Positions 35,468 to 45,760 of a DNA stretch of 64,000 bases are shown piece by piece. Every line of letters starts with the position of its first letter. Positions within the stretch are counted from its first letter, which is position 1. A program made the translations under genes and the position numbers. This DNA comes from Dryomyza anilis (lineage: Eukaryota > Arthropoda > Insecta > Diptera > Dryomyzidae), in contig OX638133.1 of NCBI GenBank assembly GCA_951804985.1, positions 65,011,867 to 65,075,866 on the forward strand. The letters run 5' to 3'. The notes under the pieces are model-generated. The model made no database searches and had not been told where the DNA came from. It was given only the letters and a program-made list of their open reading frames with translations.

Positions 35468-36418
35468 ATGTAAAAAGTCATTGTAAGAAATGATGGCACT
35501 GTAAAACAAAGGGTACCATAACATTCGATGAACATTTTTAATTTATTGTCTTATTTTTATTATAGGACCGTTAAATTTTAAAGTATTTTTTAATAATTAT
35601 ATTTGAGAAATATAAATAAAAGTTTGATTAATATTATTAAAGTCAAAAATAATTATTTTTGATAAATACTTTCAAAATTCAAATATAATTTTTATTTTAG
35701 ATACATATTTATTAAAACCAAAATTAATTATTATTTTTGATATATATATGTAAAAAAAGTCTTTACTCCTACCAAAAAAATCTCCAAACAAACGAACAAA
35801 TTGGCTGAACTTTAGATATCCGGATGAAGTGAAATATTTTTTCTTCAAACTATCCCCCATGTTTGGGTCCCAGACTAAATTGGGGCTCGGTCGAACTTGT
35901 GGTACCCCAGATAAATCGAAACTTTATACACCTACCTATATGAACATGTAGGTACTGAAATGAAAGATATTGATCTCACGATTAATATGTTATTATGTTC
36001 ATGATCTGATAACCCCAGTAACCTCAGGACCCTTTTTAGTTTTAACAACTGAGTTCATTTTATACACGAATAATACTTTTGTATTTAGGTTTTAAAAAAT
36101 AAAAAATTTAATATTTTATAAACAAATTTCGTCTGCGGCGCTTCTTCGATATTACTTGCCAACGAAATATTATAATTAATTGTTGGGCCACTTCTAGAAA
36201 ATTTTAAAAAAACCTTTCAGCCATTACCTATTCATTTCAAAAATTTTCTTCGTCATTTTGATAAATAATTAAATATTTTTCTCAACAATCAGCATTTCAT
36301 TTTAATTTTATTTTTCAAATAATTACAAACCCAAAGCTTTGGTTATTAGATCATAAAAATAACCATATAATTACAAATGTGGCATTATTACATTTCATTT
36401 GAGTACCTATATATGAGT
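35468..36418. repeat. Direct repeat A flanking Gypsy element 2
   Basis: About 0.95 kb aligned in the same orientation with 42612-43580, at roughly 95% identity. It starts ATGTAAAAAGTCATTG and ends GAGTACCTATAT. Private changes include a block present only here (about 35855-35893, CCCATGTTTGGGTCCCAG). The pair flanks a minus-strand Ty3/Gypsy element. They could be diverged LTRs or two copies of an unrelated repeat. Confidence 0.8.
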
Positions 36419-36593
36419 CTTTTTTAAATGATAATTAAATTTAATTTTAATGTTCTTTATTTCAAATAATTATTTCGATTGAGTTTTTTTTTCTACAAAC
36501 ATTGACATACAAATTTTAAACAAATATATATAAAATGTAAAGTAAAGCAAGTGCTTACGAAGCAAGTGCTTACAACTCGGCCACGCCATCACA

Positions 36594-36657
36594 TTCACGA
36601 CCTCGTGAAAACCAGCAATCACTCAGTACCAAGCCATATTATTCACGACCTCGTGAA
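36594..36657. repeat. Two copies of a TTCACGA inverted repeat
   Basis: TTCACGACCTCGTGAA at 36594-36609 and again at 36642-36657, each a 7-bp inverted repeat around CC. They lie just beyond the pol end of Gypsy element 2, next to a direct duplication AAGCAAGTGCTTAC (about 36546 and 36560). A role as a cis element near the 3' LTR is possible but unproven. Confidence 0.7.
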
Positions 36658-36729
36658 AAACCTGCAAAGACTTATTTGTAACAATCAAATAATATAGATA
36701 TATATATATATTTTTTTTTTTGTTTATTT

Positions 36730-38006
36730 AATCTGACTGTTCATCATGTACATGATAAAGTTTGATTTTGTCAGCGGTCGTTATCCCATTATATGGTTGT
36801 CGCGAACGTTTTGATCATGGTAAATCATTTATAACGTATCTATCATTAACCAAACATTTAGTAATTATATATGGACCGCTATATTTAGAGACCAATTTCC
36901 GGTTTCCTTCTGTCACTTTGTTTCTTCTAACAAGTACAAATTGACCTTTATTAAAACATGTACCTTTTCGTCTTTTTTTATCATAAAAATGCTTCTGTAT
37001 TTGCTGATTTTTTAAAATATTATTCTTGGCTTCCTCTCTTCTGGCAAGTACATCTGTATTAGTATTCCGTTCACTAACTTCGTTACTTAAAAATGCATCC
37101 AATTTCCCTCTTGGTTGATAACCAATTGATAACCAAATCCTGTAGATTTATTCACAGTTGCATCTAATCCCCATTGAATTTTATTTACAAATTCATCCCA
37201 TTTGCTCTCCTCGCTGACAGTTGAACAAATAGCAGATAAAATTGTTCTATTATATTATGTATTACTTTCATTCCAAAATTCTTACAAAAAAAATCAAATT
37301 TCTTACTGGTAAAACAACTACCGCGGTCACACACTAATCTACGAGGAACTCCAAATGTATGAACAATTTCCTCAATTAACTTAATGACAGGATCAACTTT
37401 TGTACTTTGAACTGGTTTAAGGAAAGAGTATTTTGTGAAGCCATCAACGATCACAATGAGATACATATTTTTGTGAATACTCCTCACAAAAGGTCCCAAA
37501 TGATCTATATGCAAAGTATCAAAAGGAACAGACACTTTTTCAATAGAATGTAACAATCCAACTTGTTTTCCAGAAGGAACCTTGTTGTATGAACACTGTA
37601 GATAACATGAAATATATCGGTTTACATATTTTTTCATATTCGCAAACCAATATTTTTCTTGCAAAAAGTTTAATGTCTTTTCGGTTGAAAAATGTCCCGA
37701 ATTATCATGATGTTCAAACACAATCTCTCTTCTAGCCATTTTTGGAATAACCCTCTTACTTCACTTATCTGTTTTTCGATACAATCTATTCATTCTTAAC
37801 TCAAATTCGTTGTGAATTTTCGTTTTTTCATTATCTTTTGGAATTCTATTAAGGACATCTATTAGGTACGCGCATCGCTCATCCTTTAATTGAACTGCTA
37901 AAACCCAATCATCTCTACAAATGTCAACTACCAATATTTCACATTTTTTTAAAGTTTCATCACAAATAGCATTTCTGCTCAAAGCATCTGCATGGGACAT
38001 AGACAA
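36730..38006 (-). pseudogene. pol: Integrase, element 2 (catalytic Glu region deleted)
   Basis: The frames 37761-38006, 37185-37739 and 36815-37102 cover integrase. The zinc-binding region (HHDNSGHFSTEKT, CYLQCSYNK) is followed by the first Asp in LHIDHLGPFV and the second in LVCDRGSCFTSKKF. Just after, at VIHN, the frame shifts and about 15 residues that should contain the catalytic Glu (usually within an A-P-x-ANGQ-ER block) are absent. The C-terminal part has KGQFVLVRRNKV and YSGPYIITKCL. Frames end near 36730. Confidence 0.88.
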
Positions 38007-38036
38007 ACCTTGCTGGTATTCTACAGTAAAGCTAAA

Positions 38037-38675
38037 TTATTGAATCGTTAACCACCACCTTCCTATACGAGGCACCAAATCTCTCTTTGTGAATGCTGTT
38101 CTTATTGAATTGCAATCGGTTACTACTTTAAATTCTATTCCAAGTAGATAAACGCGAAATCTCTTAAGTGAATAAACTATTGCTAATGTTTCAAGTTCGT
38201 ACGAATGATATCTCTGTTCCTCATTCGTAGTGGTGTGGCTAAAATATGACACTGGTTTCAAGCTGTTATCAGTCTGTTTCTGTAATAATACTGCACCAAC
38301 TCCCCACTTATAGGCATCGGTATGTAATTCAGTTTGTGCTGTTCTATTATATAATGCTAAGACTGGGCGATCTGTCAACTTCTCTTTTAAGATTTCAAAA
38401 GACCGCTGCTGGTCATCACCCCAAATAAATGGTTCATCTTTCTTTACTAATTTTTGTATAGGTCTCACAAGCAAGGAATATTGAAAAATGAATTTTCTGA
38501 AATAACCTGTTAATCCTAGGAATTGTCGAACTTCGTGAATATTTTTAGGTTGTGGAAACTTTATAACAGAAAGGATTTTTATCTTTTCCAGGTTTTACAC
38601 CCTCGGTATTTATTTCAAATCCTAAATAGTCGATGGTATTTTTTAGGAAAAAACATTTTTTAAGCTTTAACGTCA
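38037..38675 (-). pseudogene. pol: RT thumb and RNase H, element 2
   Basis: After the insertion, GVTLKLKKCFFLKNTIDYLG completes the RT fingers/thumb junction. A frameshift near 38540-38480 precedes PFIWGDDQQRSFEILKEKLT and the RNase H blocks TELHTDAYKWGVGAVLLQ, YELETLAIVYSLKRFRVYLL and KVVTDCNSIRTAF. The frame ends WWLTIQ then a stop at 38037. Confidence 0.9.
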
Positions 38676-38683
38676 CTCCAGAC

Positions 38684-40436
38684 AAGAGACGGGACTTTGT
38701 AATTGAGAATTGATTTTGAATTGAATTGAGCAAAACAAATTCTATTTCAAAAATAAAAAATTAGAATTGGAGCAAAGTAATTCACTTCAAAAAAAATATA
38801 AATAAGTTTGAAATTTTATTTCAATTCAAATTTGTTTTGAAATAAATTGAGCAAAGTATTTCAAATAAAAAAAATTTGAATTATAAATACTCAATTCAAA
38901 TTATTGCTTAGAAATACTCAATGCCATCAAAAAATTTATGAATTGAATTGATTTGAATTGAATTAATTTGAATATTTTAGTAGAGCGCCCTGCAATAAAA
39001 GTTCAAGTGGTGATAATTTCCATGTAAAATTCGCACTACGATGTAATATTGGACATTTTTGGTGGAATTTGTTCCAATGTATACAGATTCACATCCTGAT
39101 GTATCTTTGGAATTTTTTCTAAAAAAAATGTCCAATGACGCAGTTGGGTTCTGGCAAAATCCCAATGGAACCAATTTGTCAAAAAAAAATGTCCAATGAC
39201 ACAAACGGGTTCTTGCCAATTCCCAATGGAACCAATTTGTCCAAAAAAATCTCCAATGACGCAGTTGGGTTCTGGCCAAATCCCAATGGAACCAATTTGT
39301 CTTAGAAAAATGTCCAATGACGCAGTTAGGTTCTGGCCAAATCCCAATGGAATCAATTTGTCCAAAAAAATGTCCAATGACACAAACGGGTTCTTGCCAA
39401 ATCCCAATCGAACCAATTAGTCTAAAAAAAATGTCCAATGATGTAGTTTGGTTCTACCCAAATCCCAATGGAACCTATTTGTCCAAAAAAATGTCCAATG
39501 ACGCAGTTAGTTTCTGGCAATATCCCAATGAAACCCGTTTGTCCAAAAAAATTTCCAATGACGCAGTTATGTTCTGGCCAAATCCCAATGGAACCAATTT
39601 GTCAAAAAAAAATGTCCAATACGCAGTTGGGTTCTGGCCAAATCCCAATGGAACCAATTTGTCTAAAAAATGTCCAATGACGCAGTTAGGTTCTGGCCAA
39701 ATCCCAATGGAATCAATTTGTCCAAAAAAATGTCCAATGACACAAACGGGTTCTTGCCAAATCCCAATCGAACCAATTTGTCCAAAAAAAATGTTCAATG
39801 ACGCAGTTGGGTTCTGGCCAATTCCAAATGGAACCAATTTGTCTAAAAAAATGTCCAATGACGCTGTGGGTTTTGGATATATGTATATATGTATCAATGA
39901 TGGACCTAGATGCGTATCTGTTCCCACATGAAGGGATTCACCCAAAAAAATAATCTGTGGCTAATTGGTGCAGATTCAACCAAAAACGTTGAATGATCCA
40001 CCTAGATGTGAATCTATGCCCCTTAAAACAGATTCAAATATGCTGGACCGGGTGCAACAGATTTACCGAAAAATATCCTATGATACACCTGGATGCAATT
40101 CTGTGCCATTGAAAAACATTCAAGCCGAAATGTGGTGCGTGCCACTTCAATATCAATGCTTTTGTATTTTAAATAGAATTGATCAATTCCAATTCATGTT
40201 TGTTGAATTGAAATTGATCAATGCCAATTTTTAAAATTTGAATTGAATTGAATAAAAGTATTTCACTTCAATTTTTTTTGAATTGGAATTTGTTTACTCA
40301 ATTCAAATGAAATATTTTTCGAATTGAAATACTTTTTTCAAATGCCATTTAAATAAATAGAAATGAAATTATTTGAAAACAATTTCAATTTATGAACAAA
40401 TTTAATTTGAAAAATAATGAATTAGTCCCGTCTCTG
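38684..40436. mobile_element. hAT-type non-autonomous element (1753 bp)
   Basis: It splits the RT frame of Gypsy element 2. The 8-bp duplications (CTCCAGAC on plus) lie at 38676-38683 and 40437-40444. Termini match as AAGAGACGGGACT and the reverse complement of CAGAGACGGGACT, a hAT-like end. Subterminal regions (about 38700-38990 and 40180-40400) are TTGAATTGAATT-rich low-complexity DNA. The interior is a 60-bp minisatellite. There is no transposase, so it is non-autonomous. Confidence 0.9.
39110..39880. repeat. 60-bp minisatellite with 360-bp higher-order repeat
   Basis: About 13 units, each like GTCCAATGACGCAGTTGGGT then TCTGGCCAAATCCCAATGGA then ACCAATTTGTCCAAAAAAAT. A variant with ACACAAACGGGTTCTTGCC recurs at about 39198, 39380 and 39740. 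The two-unit block at 39317-39420 is repeated almost exactly at about 39677-39780, a 360-bp (six-unit) period. Unit length is near a multiple of three, so long ORFs appear on both strands (for example 39317-39931 plus and 39475-39945 minus). These are by-products, not genes. Confidence 0.93.
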
Positions 40437-41461
40437 CTCCAGACATATTTAATTTTTCTAAAACTGGTTCCAAATGCTTCAATTGATGTTGAAGGAATCA
40501 AAATGTCGTCCATATAAACCATTGCAATAGAAAAACTTAAATTTCCAAGAATCTTATTCATTGCTCTTTGGAATACAGCTGGAGCATTGACTAATCCGAA
40601 CGGCATTCTTAAAAATTCATAATGACCATCTGGAGTAATAAATGCAGTCTTGTGAATAGAGTTATTAGCAATAGAGATTTGGTAATATCCACTAGCACAA
40701 TCCAGGCTAGTAAAATATTGGCTACCGTTTAGTCTATCTATTTCATCATCTGTTCGAGGCATTGGAAATACTTCTTTCATAGTGTTCTGATTCAGTGCTC
40801 TGAAGTCAATACACATTCGATTTTCACCAGATTTCTTTTTAACTAAAAGAATTGGACTCGAATAAGAAGATGATGAGTCTTGAATTAGGTTAGCCTTTTT
40901 CAATTCATTTACCATATCTCGTACCACTTCTCTCTCCGACCATGACAATCTATATGGCTTATACGTTACAGGACGATCATTTTTTAATTTTATTTCCATT
41001 TCAACATCTTGAATTTTTCCTAATTCAGATAAGTCCTGTGCAAAACAACTACGGTATTTGTTAAGTAAATTCAATAGTTTATTAATATTGACTTTGTCTA
41101 AGTTTTCTGTTTGTGGAAATACATCTTTTTCATCAAAAGGTTGCAATTCGCATTTATCAACTTGCAAATTTTCAATTTCTGTATGTTTATCGTGTTCGCA
41201 ATGCACTCCTCTAAGTAATCGATGATTTGTATTAAATACCAAATCATCATTAGATTCATTCATCACAAGTACACAACTATTTGAATTTGTTACGCAATTT
41301 GGAATTGTGTAATGAATATTTGGTCTATTTATATTTAATTCCTCAATAAAAATGTTTTCATGAAATAGATCTGACTTAACGAATACCTTAACAAATCCAG
41401 CATTGTTTGCAGGAATAATTGTTGTTTCCTTAGCCCACAAAGATATTGTTTTCTCTGGCAA
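40437..41461 (-). pseudogene. pol: Reverse transcriptase N-terminal two-thirds, element 2
   Basis: The frame keeps canonical Ty3/Gypsy RT motifs: SYSSPILLVKKKSGENRMC, IDFRALNQNT, FTSLDCASGYYQI, FITPDGHYEFLRMPFGL, NAPAVFQRAMN and the catalytic VYMDDILI. The YMDD box is intact. The ORF then runs into the hAT-type element at 40436, which truncates the protein; the reading resumes at 38675. Confidence 0.93.
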
Positions 41462-41488
41462 CGCATCAATACTCGGTAAAACAGCTAA

Positions 41489-42214
41489 CTATTTGTTGAA
41501 CAACCATACAACATCTGTCTGTACAACCATTACCACATTTTCATTATTTATAAATGGTTGCCCAACCAAAATATCTATTCGTTGAGCATTGTCTGGAACA
41601 ACAAGTATATCTACATACGCTGTAGCCAAATCTATTTCAAGTGAACATTTAATTTTTGCAATAATCGGTACGGTGGCTCCACCATAACCCATTATTTGAG
41701 CAGAACATGTTTCTTTCTCTACTTTAAGTCTATTAGCACATGACTCGCGAAGAAGTATTGCAGAACAACCTGTGTCAATATAGCATTGCATTGTTAAATT
41801 GTCTACTCTACATTCGCTTAAGTAACTAGTATTATTTTCTTTCGCATTCTTTTTATTATTGTTTTTATCGATAGGAAAGTTATGAAAAACCTTCTTACCT
41901 TTAATATTGCGACAATCATTGGATGTGTGACCCCATCTACTACACACATTGCATTTCTTTTTTGGCAAAGTGCACTTAATTGCAAAATGCCCCTCAGACT
42001 TGCAGTTAAAACAAATTATCTTCTTATCTGCTTTATCAGGAGCTTTGACTGTCACAATTCTTCCTTCTAAAGACCTATTATTATTTATTTTTGTGACGTG
42101 GTTCGGAAATGTCGAGAGATAATGTCCAAACAGATCTTCAGGTGTTTGGTACTTACCTGCTCTAGCTCCAGTTTTCATACCATCACTTGAGAGGCCGTCG
42201 ATAATGCAGGACAC
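41489..42214 (-). pseudogene. gag-pro: Nucleocapsid and protease, element 2
   Basis: A 241-residue frame. Residues about 75-115 form two zinc knuckles, CFNCKSEGHFAIKC and CNVCSRWGHTSNDC. A Lys/Asn-rich linker follows, then the aspartic protease motif CYIDTGCSAILL at about residues 150-160, and a VDILVGQPFI block near the C-terminus. A TAG stop at the end (about 41489) separates it from RT in the same frame, so it is a nonsense mutation or a natural stop; RT continues in frame beyond it. Confidence 0.88.
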
Positions 42215-42286
42215 CGCATCAGCATAACTAATTTTGCATGCATCCGTTAGTTTTTTTTCGCAAAGTAGTACTCGGTAGTGGATTCA

Positions 42287-42612
42287 TTAGGGAGCATAGA
42301 ACGGCTGACCAATTCCTTGAGATGAGTGGCGAAATCTTGCCCACGTCAACATGTAATTATTTAAATTTTCGTACCATATTTTTGCTAACCCCTTAAGTCG
42401 CGTTTGCATGGTGTGAATTTTCATGCGGTCATCCCAACCATTGAGCATTGCAATTTGCTCAATTTTGTCTAACCATCGAATAATGGACAAATTTGGAATA
42501 CCTTGTTGGAACTCCGGAATACAGTCAGTACGCAAATTTAGTCGAGAAGGATGCTCAACATCCCTCTGCCCTAGGGCTCTAACCAGTGCTTCCAGAGCAA
42601 AATTCAAAGTTA
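42287..42612 (-). pseudogene. gag: Gag fragment, element 2
   Basis: The frame contains WLDKIEQIAMLNGWDD and LKGLAKIWYENLNNY, the WxxxxE...L-G-A--W pattern of Ty3/Gypsy capsids. It opens abruptly at the direct-repeat junction at 42612, losing the N-terminus. A frameshift near 42300 moves to a frame with LPNESTTEYYFAK before returning near 42214. Confidence 0.75.
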
Positions 42613-43580
42613 TATGTAAAAAGTCATTGTAAGAAATGATGGCACTGTAAAACAAATGGTACCATTAGATAACATTCGACAAACATTTTTAATTTATGGT
42701 CTTATTTTTATTATAGGACTGTTAAATGTTAAAATATTTTTTAATAATTATATTTGAGAAATATAAATAAAAGTTTATATTATTAAAGTTAAAAATAATT
42801 ATTTTTGATAAATACTATCAAAATTCAAATATAATTTTTATTTTAGATACATATTTATTAAAATCAAAATTCATTATTATTTTTGATATATATATATGGA
42901 AAAAAGTCGTTACTCCTACCAAAAAATCTCCAAATAAACAAGCAAATTGGCTGAACTTTAGATAACCGAATGAAGTGAAATATTTTTTCTTCAAACTATC
43001 GGACTTGTGGTACCCCAGATAAATCGAAACCTTTACACCTACCTATATGAACATGTAGGTACTGAAATGAAAGATATTGATCTCACGATTAATATGTTAT
43101 TATATTCATGATCCGATAACCCCAGTAACCTCAGGACCCTTTTTAGTTTTAACAACTGAGTTCATTTTATACACGAATAATATATAAATACAAATGTGGG
43201 TACCCAAACGAAAAGAAATTTAATCAGGAGTCTATTATACACTTTTGTATTTATGTTTTAAAAAATATAAAATTTAATATTTTATAAAAAAATTTCGACT
43301 ACGGCGCTTCTTCGATATAACTTGCCAACGAAATATTATAATTAACTGTTGGGCCACTTCTAGAAAATTTTAAAAAACCGTTTCAGCGTTACCTATTCAT
43401 TTCAAAATTTTCTTCGTCATTTTGATAAATAATTAAATATTTTTCTCAACAATCAGCATTTCATTTTAATTTTATTTTTTACATAATTACAAATCCTAAT
43501 CGCTATGGTTATTATATCATAAAAATAACCATATAATTACAAATGTGGCATTATTACCTTTCATTTGAGTACCTATATGA
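42612..43580. repeat. Direct repeat B flanking Gypsy element 2
   Basis: Partner of 35468-36418. It has an extra block of about 58 bp at 43181-43240 (containing TACAAATGTGGGTACCCAAA) that repeat A lacks, and lacks the CCCATGTTTGGG block of A. Its inner end at 42612 cuts into the gag frame. Confidence 0.8.
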
Positions 43581-43795
43581 TCAAATATGTAGATGCACCG
43601 CACCCTATATTTTTTTGTTTTTTAAGCAAATAAAACGGTTGATTTAAAGAAAAAAAGTTGCTTTAAATATGTACAGTTGTATAAAATATAAAGTACAGAA
43701 AATATAAAAAAGGTCGCAAAATAAATTTTTGGGGCGCATTTTAGAAAAAATTGGAAAAAAGGCGCAAAAAAATCATACTTCTGGATCCGCCCCTG
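43581..43795 (-). mobile_element. hAT-like terminal fragment
   Basis: On minus the sequence begins CAGGGGCGGATCCAGAAG at 43795, a typical hAT-type terminus. It continues with GGCGC-containing A-rich DNA (TTTTTTTGCGCC, TGCGCCCC) resembling the GGCGCAAAA blocks of the satellite at 32570-33890. The other end was not found. Confidence 0.5.
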
Positions 43796-44196
43796 ATGAT
43801 TGGAATTATTTGCTTCATTATAAAAAACCAACGGAAAAGGACACTGAAAGAAACGTCAACCCACCAAATCAATATGATGCTTGACCAGATGAAAGACCGA
43901 ATCGAGGACGATTCGAACATAAGAGGGGGAGAAATTAATACACGAATAATGCACGCAAGTAAAGAGTGCATTAATGTGTAATATAACACCCGCGTCCGGC
44001 CAGCATAGACATTTCTGTTAAATAAGCAGTTATGAAATGCAAGCAGCGACGTCGCCGTTGCAGTCGCTTCTTTTAATTTAAGTTTAGTCAGCAAATTGTT
44101 AAAGCAGCAAGCACTAGAGTAAGAATGAATGTAATAATAAAAATCAGATATATTACTCAAACGAATTAGAACGGTTCGTATAATTAATAATTTATA
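43796..44196. other. Unassigned sequence
   Basis: No feature supported. The long minus-strand ORF 43741-44379 spans several unrelated segments and has no recognisable domain. Confidence 0.4.
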
Positions 44197-45324
44197 CAGT
44201 GCCGCAAAATACACCTTTTTGAGACAGACGAAATTTTTGATTTTTGACCTCGTGTATCTAATTAGGGACTCAGTTTGTCGATTTTTTTGACATTGTCTTA
44301 TTTTATCCAGCAATTTCTGTAATTTTCCTGTACGACTTGCCTTTACTTTGCACGCATAGAAAAAACATGATTGAGACATGATTGTGTCAAAAAAACTATG
44401 GTTATAGCAATAATAGTATGATTGTTATTATCATTCCTGATTGTCGTAATCATTCCCACTTTTTTAAAATGATTGTGTCTTTCATTAAATGATTTCTGCA
44501 ATCATATTATGATCAAATTGTATGATTAAATTATGTAATGATTGTGACAAAAATGTAATTTGAGTATGCATGATTGCCAGAATCATGTTCATTATTGTGT
44601 CAATCATATTAGCATTGAAGCATAATTGATATAATAATAGTATGATTGCTGTTTGACAGCTGATGACAGCTGTTGACAGTTTGGCAGATTCAGTATTAAA
44701 TTAGATTTCGCCGTGGCGGGACAGCGTCGAACGCTAGTGAATTTTAATGTCCATTAATAAATAAAATGTGATACAAATAGTGATAAGTTAAGAAAAAACT
44801 TCGGTTTTAGATCCTGAACAGAATGAGATCTGAGAAAGACACAATACACGCTGAAACAAAGGCGTCGTCACTACAGCTGTGCAACGAGCCGCACAAATAT
44901 TTCAATATTTCTAGACCAGCGAACGTCAGCGTCTTTGCAACAAAATGGCGTTGCAAAGACGCTGACAAATTAAGAAAATGAAGCGAAGGAGTTATTTAAT
45001 AATCTTTAATAAAGTGTTTTTCTATTAAATATTGGTGTTTTTTTAATAAAGTAGTATTCTTAAATTTATTTGTTTCAGGTTAACGCAATCATTCAATGAT
45101 TTGTGCAATAAGTGACATGATAAAAACAATCATGCAGTGATTAAAAACATGATAGAATCATTGGAAAACATGATTGAAACAATCATATAACAATCATGCA
45201 ACATGATTGCTACAATAATAATTCCAATCATTAAATGATACCGTCAAAGCATGATTGTGGTGATCATGTTTTTTCTGTGAGTGTGTAGTTTTTTTTATTG
45301 ATCAAATTTTTGGGCGCTACACTG
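44197..45324. mobile_element. Possible Tc1-like MITE split by a CAC-ended MITE
   Basis: The left end CAGTGCCGCAAAATACACC follows TA at 44195-44196. The right end is the reverse complement of CAGTGTAGCGCCCAAAAATT, near TATA at 45326. Similarity of the ends is partial. The interior is interrupted by 44351-45283. The presence of TA and a CAGTG start suits Tc1/mariner, but the case is weak. Confidence 0.35.
44351..45283. mobile_element. CAC-ended MITE with CATGATTG repeats (933 bp)
   Basis: Termini CACGCATAGAAAAAACATGA and the reverse complement of CACTCACAGAAAAAACATGA, flanked by TG on each side (a 2-bp duplication). The outer 250-300 bases on each side are dense in CATGATTG/CAATCATG motifs. 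In the centre is a perfect inverted repeat, GTCAGCGTCTTTGCAAC with GTTGCAAAGACGCTGAC, at about 44927-44968. No ORF, so non-autonomous. Confidence 0.75.
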
Positions 45325-45760
45325 CTATAAACTCCTAATTCCAACAACTATATTTTCTAATTAAAAAAAATATAGTTTCTTTTATAACTTAAGAACATAC
45401 TATGCTTTATCAATAATAAATTATTTAATAAAAATTTAAATATTTAAAAATAAACCAAAGTTCGCAACTGTCCTCATTAATTTTCACAGCAAATATCAGA
45501 AGGTTGAGACAAATTTATTGAAATTCTCAACAAATATTCTGAATAATTATGCTAAATTAAGGGTATTTTGTTCTGCATATAAGCAATATTTGAAATACAG
45601 TTAGTTAACTTTGTTTTTGTAATTAACACATTAGACTTACTTACTTACTTAAATGGCCCTTACAACAGTGGGTCGGTTTTGGCCGCTGAGATGAAGCCGC
45701 GCCAGTCTGATCTGCTTCACTTGTTATAGGATGATGAAGAATTTGGAGCTTGTGGACTCC
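45325..45760. other. Flank with (CTTA)n and possible exon piece
   Basis: (CTTA)n at 45636-45650 followed by a GC-richer block to about 45720 could be the tail of a small retroelement on minus. TTGTTATAG at 45721-45729 followed by GATGATGAAGAATTTGGAGC reads [11 protein letters not shown] in one frame and might be the start of an exon with its acceptor. The repeat begins 31 bases later. Confidence 0.3.

Larger units (their letters stand above)
36730..42612 (-). mobile_element. Dead Ty3/Gypsy element 2
   Basis: On minus the order is gag (N-terminus missing at the junction with the direct repeat), zinc knuckles, protease, RT, RNase H, integrase: Ty3/Gypsy order. It differs clearly in sequence from copies A/B. 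Lesions include in-frame stops, frameshifts, a 1753-bp hAT-type insertion in RT and loss of the integrase segment with the catalytic Glu. RT and zinc-knuckle frames are otherwise well kept, so it died more recently than copies A/B. Confidence 0.9.

Noticed and set aside
39317..39945. Long ORFs on both strands with a repeated NPNGTNLSKK or related pattern
   Set aside because: They are by-products of a 60-bp minisatellite whose unit length is divisible by three; reading frames are open on both strands and no start or promoter context is supported.
43741..44379. 212-codon minus-strand ORF
   Set aside because: It spans a hAT-like end, unassigned DNA and the start of a Tc1-like end, and its sequence has no domain pattern.
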